From Hymenobacter properus (GTDB taxonomy: Bacteria; Bacteroidota; Bacteroidia; Cytophagales; Hymenobacteraceae), in contig NZ_JADQDP010000003.1 in assembly GCF_015694735.1 (NCBI RefSeq), positions 558,001 through 622,000 of the forward strand: DNA of 64,000 nucleotides, written 5' to 3'. Below the pieces are notes generated by a model. That model saw nothing but the letters and a program-made list of their open reading frames with translations, did no database searches and was not told the origin of the DNA. The position numbers and the translations under genes were made by a program. This document shows, piece by piece, positions 8,530 to 16,672 of the stretch (positions are counted from its first letter, which is position 1; each line of letters begins with the position of its first letter).

Positions 8530-9777
8530 TTAGTCCCGTAGCGTTAGCTCGGGCGTGTCCAGGTGGTCTTTCATGTCCGATACCACAATCTCCTCCCCTG
8601 CCCGCAGGCCGCCCACAATCTGCACGTAGTCGAAGTTGCTGTCGCCGAAGCGCACCGTGCGGCGCACCACTTTCCCATCGGTCAGCACAAACACCGGCTG
8701 CTCCTTGCCGCCCGTGTAGTAGGGGCCGTTTTTCACGCGCAGCACGCCGTGGTGGGCGCGCGTCACCACAAATACGTCGGCCCGCAGGTTGGGCCGCAGG
8801 GCCGGGTGGTGCGGGTTGTTCAACTGCGCATAAAACGTCACCACGCCCTTTTCCACGGCCGGGCTGATGCTGGCCACCGTGCCGCGCAGGTCGGTGTCGT
8901 TGATGCGCACCACCACCGAGTCGCCGGGGTGCAGCTGGTCGGCATACGAGTCCGAGATGGTGGCCCGCACCCGAAAGCTGCTCAGGTCAGCCACACGGGC
9001 CAGGGCATCGCCGGCCTGCACGGTGCTGCCCAGGTTGTCGTTCACCCAGGTGAGCACGCCCGCCTGCTGGCTGCTGACGTTGGCCTGCCGCAGCTTGGTG
9101 GCCAGCTCCGAAATGCTACGCTGCTGCATCGACACGGTGTAACCCAATTCCCGCACATCGGCCGCGTTGGAGCGCTGCTGGGTCTGAATCTGGCGGGCCA
9201 GGCGCTGGGCTTCCAGCTGGGCCACGGTCAGGTTCAGCTCGGCCTGGCGCACGTTCTCAGCGGTACCGCCGCCTATTTTCAGCAACTGCTGCTCGTCGCG
9301 CAGGGCCGATTGCAGGCTGCGCACTTTCACGGCCTGCACCTGGGCCTGGGCGCGCAGGTCGTTGAGGCTGCGCTCTAGGTTGAGCTGCAGCTGGGAGTTC
9401 TTGTTCTGGTTGCGCAGCTGCTCGTCGTCGAGCTTGGCCAGGGCCGAATGGGCCAGCTCCTTGTCCAGCTCCAAGATGGTTTCGCCCGGCTTCACCGGCG
9501 TGCCTACGGCCACGGCCACCCGCCGGATGGTGCTCTGAATGGGGCTGGTAAGCACTGCCTCCCGGCCGGGAATGATAGTGCCAGCAGCGGTGATGGCGGC
9601 TTCTACGTTTCCGGTTTCCACGGTGGCCGTCAGCAGGTCGCCGCGGCGCAGGCTGGGCTTGAGCACGGTGCGAAAGGCCAGCACCACCCCCGCCCCCAGC
9701 ACCAGCAGGCCGGCTACCAGCAGCCAGCGGCGGCGCTTGCGTTGGGTTTGCGTAGAAGCGGCAATAGCTCTGTCCAT
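8530..9777 (-). CDS. HlyD/MacA-type periplasmic adaptor subunit
   Basis: 415 residues. A cytoplasmic start is followed by one membrane anchor (RWLLVAGLLVLGAGVVLAF, about 17-37), a biotinyl-lipoyl-like strand (AAGTIIPGREAVLTSPIQ), a long coiled-coil hairpin (about 110-225, rich in Gln/Leu/Arg), the second half of the lipoyl domain, and beta-barrel and membrane-proximal domains (ATISDSYADQLHPGDSVVVRI). The family bridges the inner-membrane pump to TolC. It is the first gene of the export operon (adaptor, TolC, ATPase, permease, permease), and a sigma-54-like promoter lies 37-52 nt before its ATG. Confidence 0.94.
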   Translation of the reverse strand: MDRAIAASTQTQRKRRRWLLVAGLLVLGAGVVLAFRTVLKPSLRRGDLLTATVETGNVEAAITAAGTIIPGREAVLTSPIQSTIRRVAVAVGTPVKPGETILELDKELAHSALAKLDDEQLRNQNKNSQLQLNLERSLNDLRAQAQVQAVKVRSLQSALRDEQQLLKIGGGTAENVRQAELNLTVAQLEAQRLARQIQTQQRSNAADVRELGYTVSMQQRSISELATKLRQANVSSQQAGVLTWVNDNLGSTVQAGDALARVADLSSFRVRATISDSYADQLHPGDSVVVRINDTDLRGTVASISPAVEKGVVTFYAQLNNPHHPALRPNLRADVFVVTRAHHGVLRVKNGPYYTGGKEQPVFVLTDGKVVRRTVRFGDSNFDYVQIVGGLRAGEEIVVSDMKDHLDTPELTLRD

Positions 9778-9813
9778 TTTCGTGCAGAAATCAGGAGGGT
9801 TTCTACATAGAAG

Positions 9814-9829
9814 GCCAAGCGGTGTGCCA
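9814..9829 (-). promoter_or_regulatory. Candidate sigma-54 (-24/-12) promoter of the efflux operon
   Basis: On the minus strand the site reads TGGCAC, 5 nt, TTGGC. The sigma-54 consensus is TGGCAC-N5-TTGC, so only the base after TTG differs. The predicted transcription start is about 25 nt before the HlyD ATG at 9777. The adjacent NtrC-type activator gives it functional context. Confidence 0.65.
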
Positions 9830-9884
9830 TTTTTATAAAATGCTTTATATCATTATTTTACCCACAAATTCAAATATTCGTGCA

Positions 9885-9914
9885 TTAAAAAAGGTGTCCA
9901 TTTATGAACACCTT
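9885..9914 (-). terminator. Terminator after PepSY gene
   Basis: Stem AAGGTGT/ACACCTT (9891-9897 with 9908-9914), followed on the minus strand by six T residues. It lies about 145 nt after the PepSY stop and closes the siderophore receptor transcript. The surrounding 9840-10059 stretch is otherwise AT-rich and shows no gene. Confidence 0.65.
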
Positions 9915-10059
9915 GCTTTTAAGCGGACACTCGGCACAAAGCCAGAACTGTGGGCGGCGCTTGGTTTTGCCTGGACGTTGAATGTCTTATGCACGACTCG
10001 TTCAACGGCGGGCGAGGCAAGCCCCCGCCCTTACTTCATTAAATCGTGAAGCCACACTA

Positions 10060-11202
10060 TCAGCTTGTCACTGCCGTGCGGCTCTTCTGCGGCTTGGGTT
10101 TCTTGTGCCGGCGGCCCCACCACAGCACGGTGCCCGTCACCGGTAAGCTGGCCGCAACCAGACTGGCCAGGAAGGCCACAATTTTGCCGCCCAATCCCAG
10201 AATTTGCCCTGTGTGCAGGTCGTAGTTCATCTCCGAGAGCTTGCCGCCGTTGCTCAATCCGGCGTGCATCCGCGCCTGCAGTACCTGCCCCGATACCGGG
10301 TGAAAAGCGTACTCGTCGCGGTGATAATAGTGCAAAGCCTTCTGGTATGCCCAGCACTGCGCGGGGTCTTTGCCATTGCTGGCCGGCCCAACAATCATCA
10401 TCTCCGCGCCCGGCGAACGACGTCGCACGGTTTCGTAAACCACGTCGGGCAGGGGCTGCGCGGCCGCTGTCACCGCTTGCAGGGTATCCACTTTAGCCAC
10501 CGCTTTTTCCTGCGGGTAGGTCCGGCCGCCGTTGGCCACCAACATGGCCGAATCGAGCAAAGCCGGGAAAACCATGAACAAGCCTGTGAGGGCCAGCAGC
10601 CCGGCCACGCTGGCCGCATAGAATCCCAACACGTTGTGCAAGTCGTAGTTGACGCGCCGCCAGCGGGCACCCCACTTGATGGTGAAGCGCTGGCGGCGCT
10701 CCTGCTTGCGCTTGGGCCACCACAGCACCAGCCCCGTGCCCAGCATCAGCAGAAAGATGATGACGCTGCCGCCCACCACCCAATGCGCCACCGCATCGGG
10801 CAGCAGCAAGGTCATGTGAATGGCTTGCACGATGCTAAAGAAATGGTAGCGCAGGTCCTGCTCTTGCAGCACCCGCCCGGTGTAGGGGTTCAGGTACACC
10901 TGCGTGGGCACCCCAGTCGGGTCGGTGAAAAAAACCGTGGCCGAGCGCTCAGCTCCGAAATAAGTCACCCACGTGGTTTCCTTCTTCACGCCCGGGTGCT
11001 GCGCCAGCGCCGACGCCTGCAGCTGCGAAGGCCGCAGTTGCGCCGCTGCCGAAGCTTCCACCTTACGCCAAGGCTCAGTCAGGTCCCGGATTTCATCCTG
11101 AAAGGTGAAAATGGCTCCCGTCAAGCTCACGATGAACACCACTAGCCCCGAGGCCAGCCCCAGCCAGAGGTGCACCTTGCCAACGGCTTGCTTGAGGGTC
11201 AT
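10060..11202 (-). CDS. PepSY-associated transmembrane protein (iron-uptake partner)
   Basis: 380 residues from the ATG at 11202. An in-frame start 87 nt upstream is rejected because it would prepend repeat-derived sequence before MTLKQAVGKVHLWLGLASG. The protein has about four membrane helices: 14-36 (LGLASGLVVFIVSLTGAIFTF), one near 140-165 (VVGGSVIIFLLMLGTGLVLWW), one near 195-215 and one near the C-terminus (ALVAASLPVTGTVLWWG). PepSY domains lie between them. Histidines sit near helix ends (HLW, HMTLL, HNVLGF, HTG), as in PepSY_TM proteins thought to act as haem-containing reductases of imported ferric siderophores. It follows the siderophore receptor on the same strand, which supports that role. 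Confidence 0.88.
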   Translation of the reverse strand: MTLKQAVGKVHLWLGLASGLVVFIVSLTGAIFTFQDEIRDLTEPWRKVEASAAAQLRPSQLQASALAQHPGVKKETTWVTYFGAERSATVFFTDPTGVPTQVYLNPYTGRVLQEQDLRYHFFSIVQAIHMTLLLPDAVAHWVVGGSVIIFLLMLGTGLVLWWPKRKQERRQRFTIKWGARWRRVNYDLHNVLGFYAASVAGLLALTGLFMVFPALLDSAMLVANGGRTYPQEKAVAKVDTLQAVTAAAQPLPDVVYETVRRRSPGAEMMIVGPASNGKDPAQCWAYQKALHYYHRDEYAFHPVSGQVLQARMHAGLSNGGKLSEMNYDLHTGQILGLGGKIVAFLASLVAASLPVTGTVLWWGRRHKKPKPQKSRTAVTS

Positions 11203-11241
11203 GGGATGAGGTGTTGGTTGAAGAAAGTTACAGAAAGAAGG

Positions 11242-11406
11242 ACATCGTGCCGAGCGCAGTCGAAGCACCTCGCGGGCAGCGGTTGCCATGCTGGCGGAGG
11301 AATCATCCTAGCAACGTCGAATGAGTAGTTCTGCCCTAAAAAGATGTTACAGTTCAACACGACAAGCGGCGCGGCAGCGAAGGTTCGGCTGCGCTCAGCA
11401 CAACGT
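11242..11406. repeat. Degenerate palindromic repeat (copy C)
   Basis: Left arm around 11245-11275 (GTGCCGAGCGCAGTCGAAGCACCTCGC) and right arm around 11376-11406 (CGAAGGTTCGGCTGCGCTCAGCA) are decayed versions of the GTCATGCTGAGCG family hairpin. It lies between the receptor and PepSY genes. Confidence 0.6.
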
Positions 11407-11424
11407 TTCCTTAGTGGCCAATCA

Positions 11425-13884
11425 TTAGAACTTGTACGCCACACTGCCCACGATGCTGCGCAGCTTCTGCGGGTTCATGGTGGTGTAGCCGGTCCAGTAT
11501 TGCTTGTCGGTCAGGTTGTCGACCTTGGCCGACATGCGGTACTTGGGCTGGTCGTAGAAGATGCTGGCGTTGAGCACCGTGTAGCTGGGCAGCGTGAACA
11601 CGTTGGTAGTCGTGTTCTGCACGCGGTTTTCGCTGGCGTAGTTGCCGCCGAAGCCCAGGCCCAGGCCCTGCAGGGCGCCGGTGGGCTGGCGGTAGCTCAG
11701 CCAGGCGTTGGCCACCACGGGCGAGGAAGCGTTGTTGGGCCGGCGGCCGTTCACGGTTTCGTCCCGCGTTTCGAGCTTGGAGTCGTTGTAGCCGAAGCCA
11801 GCCACCACGTTGAAACCCCGCACCGGGTTGGCAACAAGGCTCACGTCCACGCCCTTGCTGCGCTGGTTGGCGTCCTGCACGTCGATGGACCGATAAGCAA
11901 AGTTGGGGTTGTAGCCCACGTTGCGCAGCCGGTCCTTCACATAAATGTCGTAGTAGCTCACCGTGGCGCTGAGGCGGCCGCCGGCAGCATCCAGCTTCAC
12001 GCCGGCCTCCCACTGGTTGGCGCGCTCCGGCCGGGCCAGCGGAAAGGTTTCCTCGGGGGTCAGGTACACACCCAGATTGGTGAAGCTGTTCTGGTAGTTG
12101 GCAAACAGCGCCACCCGGTCTTTCACCGGCTGAAACACCACCCCGAACTTCGGCGACAGCAGCGTTTGGGTGTAAGCCTCGACCGGCGAATAAAACAAGC
12201 CGCCCTTGCTATCAATGTAGTCGAGGCGCAGGGCGGCCAGCACGGTCAGCCGTTCGGTCAGGTTCAGCACATCGGAGGCAAAGACGCTGTAGGTGTTCGA
12301 CTTCACATTGACGATGTAGCGGCCCGGCGCCTGGGCGGCGTACCGCGCGGCCACCACCGGGCCGTTGAAAGCACGCAAGGTGGCCTCGTTGGCATTCAAG
12401 GAAATGGTGTCAATGTTGCCACCCAAAAAGTTGATTTGCGGGTCGATGCGCAGATAATCGAGCCCCAGCACCACCCGGTTGCGCAGCCCCCCCAGCTGAA
12501 AGTCGCCGTTGAACAGCTGCTGCACCTCAAACAGCGTGCGGCGGCTGTTGCCGGTCGATTGGTCGGCGCGCACCAGCCGGTCGGAGGCAGCGGTGCCCGT
12601 TCCCGGTATCAGGTAGAAATACGGGCCGTTGCCGTTCGAGAAGCTGTGGCTGCTGGTCAGGTAAGTGGTCGAGGTGAAGGCCGGCGAAATGCGGTACTGC
12701 ACCTGCCCAAACAGGTTGGTGCTGCGCGAGTCCTGCACCAGCCCCGGCCCCGTGTACGACTGCCGGTAATCGAGCGGTGCCTTGTCGGCCCGGTCGAAGC
12801 CCAGCGCCGCCGACGGATAATAGAAGAAAAACATTGGCTTGCCCGTACCCGTGCCCTTGTAAATCTCAGCGTCCAGGTTCACCGTCAGGCGCTCGGAGGG
12901 GCGCCATTGCAGGCTCGGGGCCACGGCCAGGTTCTTGCTGAAGCCGGTATAGCCGCGGGTTTGGTAGCTGTCTTCGTAGGTGTAGGCCGTGTTCAGGCGG
13001 AAGGCCAGGGCTTTGGGCTGGGTGGCGGGCGCGTTGGTGTCCACCAGGTTCACGTCGGCGCTCACGCGGTGGAAGGCGTAGCTGCCGCCGGCCACCGTCA
13101 GCTCGCCGCCGAAAGTATCGAGCGGCTTCTTGGTCACGCGGTTTACCAGTCCGCCATAGGAGGTGAGTGCGCCGCCAAACAGCGTGCCCGACGGACCCTT
13201 GATGACTTCCAGCTTCTCGAGGTTCACGGCGTCGATGTCGCTGGTCACGTTGCCGGCCACACCATTGCGCAGCTGGCTGCTCACGATGAAGCCCCGGCTG
13301 CTATAGAAGCCGCCGCCGTCGCCGCCGCGGCCGGTGGCGTCCCACATTTTTTGCAGGCCCGGCACGTTGCGCGTCGCGTCATCAGCCGTGAACACCAGTT
13401 GCTCGGTTAGCAATTCCTTGCCAACCGTGGCGTACACCTGCGGGTTTTCGAGGTTTTTGAGCGGCATTTTGGCCACGTACTCACTGCTGGGCCGGTTAAA
13501 TTTATTGGTGCGAGCCCCCTGCACAATCACCTCTTGCAGCTCGGCTGCGCTTTCGGTCAGCCGGAAATCCAGGGTAGCGCGCTGGCCGGCCATCACAGTC
13601 ACCTCTTGCTGCGCTGCTTTCAGCCCCACCGCCGATACGGCTACCGTGTAAGTGCCTGCCGGCACGTTGCCGATGCTGAACTGGCCCCGGCTATCGGTCA
13701 GGGCACCGAAGGTTTGGCCCTGCACCCCTACCGACACTGCTTCCACCGGCTCACCGTCGGTAGTGGTAACCCGACCGCGAATGCTGCCGGTGCCCTGGGC
13801 TTGAGCTACACCGTTTGCCAAAGCAAACCAGCTCAATAATAATATGATAGCAAATTGAAAGTTGAAAAGCCTTGGAACGTTCAT
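11425..13884 (-). CDS. TonB-dependent siderophore receptor
   Basis: 819 residues from the ATG at 13884; the in-frame ATG 33 nt upstream would place charged residues before the signal peptide NFQFAIILLLSWFALANGVAQAQ. The order is an N-terminal carboxypeptidase-regulatory domain (GSIRGRVTTTDGEPVEAVSV), a plug (PQVYATVGKELLTEQLVFTADDATRNVPG, GFIVSSQLRNG, EKLEVIKGPSGTLFGG), and a 22-strand type barrel ending in VGSVAYKF with the terminal aromatic residue. The plug motifs match the ferric-siderophore (FhuE/FpvA-like) branch of the TonB family. A perfect inverted repeat 59 nt upstream of the ATG (13943-13965), also found in degenerate form before feoA, is a candidate iron-responsive operator. The PepSY gene follows in the same direction. 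Confidence 0.93.
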   Translation of the reverse strand: MNVPRLFNFQFAIILLLSWFALANGVAQAQGTGSIRGRVTTTDGEPVEAVSVGVQGQTFGALTDSRGQFSIGNVPAGTYTVAVSAVGLKAAQQEVTVMAGQRATLDFRLTESAAELQEVIVQGARTNKFNRPSSEYVAKMPLKNLENPQVYATVGKELLTEQLVFTADDATRNVPGLQKMWDATGRGGDGGGFYSSRGFIVSSQLRNGVAGNVTSDIDAVNLEKLEVIKGPSGTLFGGALTSYGGLVNRVTKKPLDTFGGELTVAGGSYAFHRVSADVNLVDTNAPATQPKALAFRLNTAYTYEDSYQTRGYTGFSKNLAVAPSLQWRPSERLTVNLDAEIYKGTGTGKPMFFFYYPSAALGFDRADKAPLDYRQSYTGPGLVQDSRSTNLFGQVQYRISPAFTSTTYLTSSHSFSNGNGPYFYLIPGTGTAASDRLVRADQSTGNSRRTLFEVQQLFNGDFQLGGLRNRVVLGLDYLRIDPQINFLGGNIDTISLNANEATLRAFNGPVVAARYAAQAPGRYIVNVKSNTYSVFASDVLNLTERLTVLAALRLDYIDSKGGLFYSPVEAYTQTLLSPKFGVVFQPVKDRVALFANYQNSFTNLGVYLTPEETFPLARPERANQWEAGVKLDAAGGRLSATVSYYDIYVKDRLRNVGYNPNFAYRSIDVQDANQRSKGVDVSLVANPVRGFNVVAGFGYNDSKLETRDETVNGRRPNNASSPVVANAWLSYRQPTGALQGLGLGFGGNYASENRVQNTTTNVFTLPSYTVLNASIFYDQPKYRMSAKVDNLTDKQYWTGYTTMNPQKLRSIVGSVAYKF

Positions 13885-13942
13885 GCGAATTGTCTTGCAA
13901 ATGATGCTGCAAAACAACGGCAGAGAGCCGGCAAATCCTACG

Positions 13943-13965
13943 TTATTTAGACAAATTCTAAATAA
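13943..13965 (-). promoter_or_regulatory. Candidate iron-responsive operator upstream of siderophore receptor
   Basis: Perfect 9-bp inverted repeat: TTATTTAGA, 5-nt spacer CAAAT, TCTAAATAA. A TAGGATTTG sequence (minus strand, 13932-13940; one base longer than TAnnTTTG) directly downstream could be the -7 element. The same half-site precedes feoA. The regulator (Fur or DtxR family) is not encoded here. Confidence 0.6.
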
Positions 13966-13996
13966 ACTTTGTCAGCATTAAGAACAAAGCCATTAA

Positions 13997-16159
13997 CTAC
14001 TTCAGTATTTGATATACTATGAAAGCTGCTGCATAGGCCAGGCCAGTCATGTACAGCAGCTGGGCCAGCGGCCAGCGCCAGCTCTTGGTTTCACGGTACG
14101 TCACGGCCAGCGTGCTCATGCACTGCATGGCAAACACGTAGAACACCAGCAGCGAAAACGCCCGCGCCGGCGTGAAAAACGGTTGCCCGCTGGCATCACG
14201 CTCGGCACTCAGCTTCTCTTGCAGCGTGCCCATGTCCGCATCCTGCCCCACGCTGTAGATGGTTGATATTGTGCCCACAAACACTTCCCGCGCCGCAAAC
14301 GAGGTGAGCAGCGCAATGCCGATTTTCCAGTCGTAGCCCAGCGGCCGGATGGCCGGCTCCAGCGCGCGCCCAAAAGAGCCCGCGTAGGAGTTTTCCAGCC
14401 GGGCCGAGGCCACGCGGCGACTGGTTTCGGCTTCGTCCCATTTCTGTGTTGGGGCTTCCTGGCGCACCTGGGCTTCGGCCGTTTCCTGGCGGTTACCGGG
14501 GCCGTAGCTGGCCAGCACCCACAGCAGCACCGAGATGGCCACAATCACCCGGCCGGCCTGAAGCACAAAGGCCTGCACTTTCTGGTAGATGGTGAGGCCC
14601 ACGTTTTTCCAGCGCGGCCACTGGTACACCGGAAACTCCATGATGAAGTAGCTCCGCTCACGAGCCTTCAGCACCGTTTTCAGCACCCAGGCCGAGGTTA
14701 GGGCCGAGAACAAGCCCAGCAGGTACAGCCCCATCAGGGCCACGCCGCGCAGGTTGAAAATGCCCCAGGCGGCCTGGTCGGGCACCACCAGCGCCACCAG
14801 CACCGTGTATACCGGAATGCGGGCCGAGCACGACATCAGCGGCGTCACGAAGATGGTTATCATCCGGTCCTTCCAGCTCTCAATGGTGCGCGCACCCATG
14901 ATGGCCGGCACCGCGCAGGCCAGCCCCGAAATCAACGGCACTACGCTCTTGCCGCTCAGCCCGAATGGACGCATCAGCTTGTCCATCAAAAAAGTAACGC
15001 GGGCCATGTAACCCGTTTCCTCCAGCACCGCCAGAAAACCGAAGAGCAAGGCAATCTGTGGAATGAAGATGAGCACGCCGCCCAGGCCGGCCAGCACGCC
15101 CTCCGTCAGCAGCCGGACGAGTGGGCCGTGGAAGTTCTCCTGAATAGTGGCGCTCAGGGCCGAGATGCCCTGGTCTATCCAGTCCATAGGGTACTGCGCC
15201 CAGGCAAAAATGGCCTGAAACAGCAGGAACAGGATGCCCAGAAAAATCAGGTAGCCGCCCACGCGGTGCGTCAGCACCTTGTCGATGCGGTTGCTCACCG
15301 GCTCGCGGATTTCGGTGCGTGTCACCGTCACCGTTTCTAGCAGGATTTCGTTGATTCGGGCGTAGCGGGCAATGGTTTCAGCCGCCTGCTGCGCCGTGGC
15401 ATCGAAGCCGTATTTCTGCGTCAGCTCCTGAATGTGCGCCTTTTCGTCGGCGCTCAGGAAGCCAATCTGCCGGAACTGCTGGGCGTAGTGCAGCGCCAGG
15501 TAGTCGTTGTGCAGGTTGAAGTAGTAGCGAATCTGGCGCACCAGCGGCAGCAACTCCTCGGTCGGTTCCCAGCAGCGCACCGGCGGGGCATCCAGCCGCT
15601 GGGCCATCACAATCTTGAGGGCCGCCACGCCAATGCCCTTCCGGGCATTCATCGGAATAATGGGTACGCCCAATTCCTGCTCCAGCGCCTGCAGGTCAAT
15701 GTTCACGCCGTGGCGCTCGGCAACGTCCATCATATTCAGGGCTAGCACCGCCGGCAGCCCCAGGTCGCCGAGTTGCGTGAACAGCAGCAGGCTGCGGCGC
15801 AGGTTATTGGCGTCCACCGTCACCACCACAAAATCGGGGTAGTTATCGGCGCCTTTATCGTAAAGCAGGTCGGTTATTACCTTCTCGTCCAGGCTCTTGG
15901 GGTAGAGCGAGTAGGTGCCCGGCAGGTCAATAATCTCAGCTCGTTGGGTGGCCGTGAGCTGCGACACCCCGGTTTTGCGGTCCACCGTCACGCCGGGGAA
16001 GTTGCCCACCTTCTGGTTGAGGCCGGTGAGTTGGTTGAAAAGCGACGTTTTGCCGCTATTCGGGTTGCCAATCAGGGCAATGCGGACTGGGCGTGCGGCG
16101 GCCGTGGCGGCCACCTGGCCGTCGGCTACCTCCGCCGGATTGCTCATCGTTGCCGCCAT
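13997..16159 (-). CDS. feoB: Ferrous iron transporter B
   Basis: 720 residues. The N-terminal GTPase domain has G1 GNPNSGKTSLFN (about 32-43), G3 DLPGTYSL, and G4 NMMD. The helical guanine-dissociation-inhibitor region follows, then a polytopic membrane domain with two Gate motifs (GLSGKSVVPLISGLACAVPAIMG and the MSCSARIPVY block, which carries the conserved cysteine). It imports Fe(II) across the inner membrane. The start codon lies 9 nt after the feoA stop, so translation is coupled. It is slightly longer than minimal FeoB because of a hydrophilic loop near the C-terminal third (RQEAPTQKWDEAETSRRVA). The final helices are complete and the stop is normal. Confidence 0.97.
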   Translation of the reverse strand: MAATMSNPAEVADGQVAATAAARPVRIALIGNPNSGKTSLFNQLTGLNQKVGNFPGVTVDRKTGVSQLTATQRAEIIDLPGTYSLYPKSLDEKVITDLLYDKGADNYPDFVVVTVDANNLRRSLLLFTQLGDLGLPAVLALNMMDVAERHGVNIDLQALEQELGVPIIPMNARKGIGVAALKIVMAQRLDAPPVRCWEPTEELLPLVRQIRYYFNLHNDYLALHYAQQFRQIGFLSADEKAHIQELTQKYGFDATAQQAAETIARYARINEILLETVTVTRTEIREPVSNRIDKVLTHRVGGYLIFLGILFLLFQAIFAWAQYPMDWIDQGISALSATIQENFHGPLVRLLTEGVLAGLGGVLIFIPQIALLFGFLAVLEETGYMARVTFLMDKLMRPFGLSGKSVVPLISGLACAVPAIMGARTIESWKDRMITIFVTPLMSCSARIPVYTVLVALVVPDQAAWGIFNLRGVALMGLYLLGLFSALTSAWVLKTVLKARERSYFIMEFPVYQWPRWKNVGLTIYQKVQAFVLQAGRVIVAISVLLWVLASYGPGNRQETAEAQVRQEAPTQKWDEAETSRRVASARLENSYAGSFGRALEPAIRPLGYDWKIGIALLTSFAAREVFVGTISTIYSVGQDADMGTLQEKLSAERDASGQPFFTPARAFSLLVFYVFAMQCMSTLAVTYRETKSWRWPLAQLLYMTGLAYAAAFIVYQILK

Positions 16160-16168
16160 TCTTTGTCG

Positions 16169-16447
16169 TTAGTCCTTCAGCATAATCGTGGCGGCCTCGC
16201 TGGCCCGCACCGATAGCGTGTACTCCTGGTCGCCTAGCACCAGCATCAGCGGGTCGCCAAGGGGCGCACGGCCGCTCAGGCGCACCTGCACGCCGGGGAT
16301 GCAGCCCATTTCCAGCAGCTTCAAGGCCATTTCGGGGTCTTCGAGGCAGCAGATGGTACCCGTTTCGCCCAGACGCAGGTCTTGGGCCGAGCGCCGGGAG
16401 CCAGCGGCAGCCGTGGGTTTGGGGGCAGAACGACGGAAAAGAGCCAC
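16169..16447 (-). CDS. feoA: Ferrous iron transport protein A (SH3-like)
   Basis: 92 residues, a usual length for FeoA plus a short basic leader (MALFRRSAPKPTAAAG). The SH3-like core contains LRLGETGTICCLEDPEMALKLLEMGCIPG, corresponding to the conserved L..MG..PG signature, and ends DQEYTLSVRASEAATIML. FeoA is a small cytoplasmic partner of FeoB. It is first in a two-gene operon with feoB. A -7 element (TACCTTTG, 16489-16496 on the minus strand) and an overlapping TTATTTAGA half-site operator point to iron-dependent repression. Confidence 0.95.
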   Translation of the reverse strand: MALFRRSAPKPTAAAGSRRSAQDLRLGETGTICCLEDPEMALKLLEMGCIPGVQVRLSGRAPLGDPLMLVLGDQEYTLSVRASEAATIMLKD

Positions 16448-16468
16448 GGGTGGGAAGGGCGTTAGTAC

Positions 16469-16491
16469 TTATTTAGAAACAATACAAACAA
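16469..16491 (-). promoter_or_regulatory. Candidate iron-responsive operator upstream of feoAB
   Basis: On the plus strand: TTATTTAGA, 5-nt spacer, TACAAACAA. The first half-site is identical to the perfect palindrome before the siderophore receptor; the second matches its expected complement at 6 of 9 bases. It overlaps the feoA -7 element, a position suited to repression. Confidence 0.5.
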
Positions 16492-16496
16492 AGGTA
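16489..16496 (-). promoter_or_regulatory. -7 promoter element of feoAB
   Basis: TACCTTTG on the minus strand exactly fits the Bacteroidota -7 consensus TAnnTTTG, about 42 nt before the feoA ATG. Confidence 0.6.
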
Positions 16497-16644
16497 CGAC
16501 TGCAAAAGCTTCTCGACTTACAACATTTTTTCTTCGTCGTTCAAAGGGCGGCCAGCACGTTCTTTTTAGGTCATTCAAGCTCCAGCTTTAAGGGAATGGT
16601 TGTATGTGCTGAATATTTCTAATAACTTTCCGCCCTCTAATTTG

Positions 16645-16652
16645 TAATTTTG
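16645..16652 (+). promoter_or_regulatory. -7 promoter element of the first carboxypeptidase-regulatory gene
   Basis: TAATTTTG fits TAnnTTTG, 20 nt upstream of the ATG at 16673, giving a leader of roughly 15 nt. No convincing -33 element is visible. Confidence 0.55.
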
Positions 16653-16672
16653 TCCGTTCTATCACGCATCCT

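Noticed and set aside
11344-13410. Very long plus-strand frame (688 codons) opposite the siderophore receptor
   Set aside because: Antisense of a well-defined TonB receptor; composition is His/Val/Gly/Gln-rich and no domain is visible.
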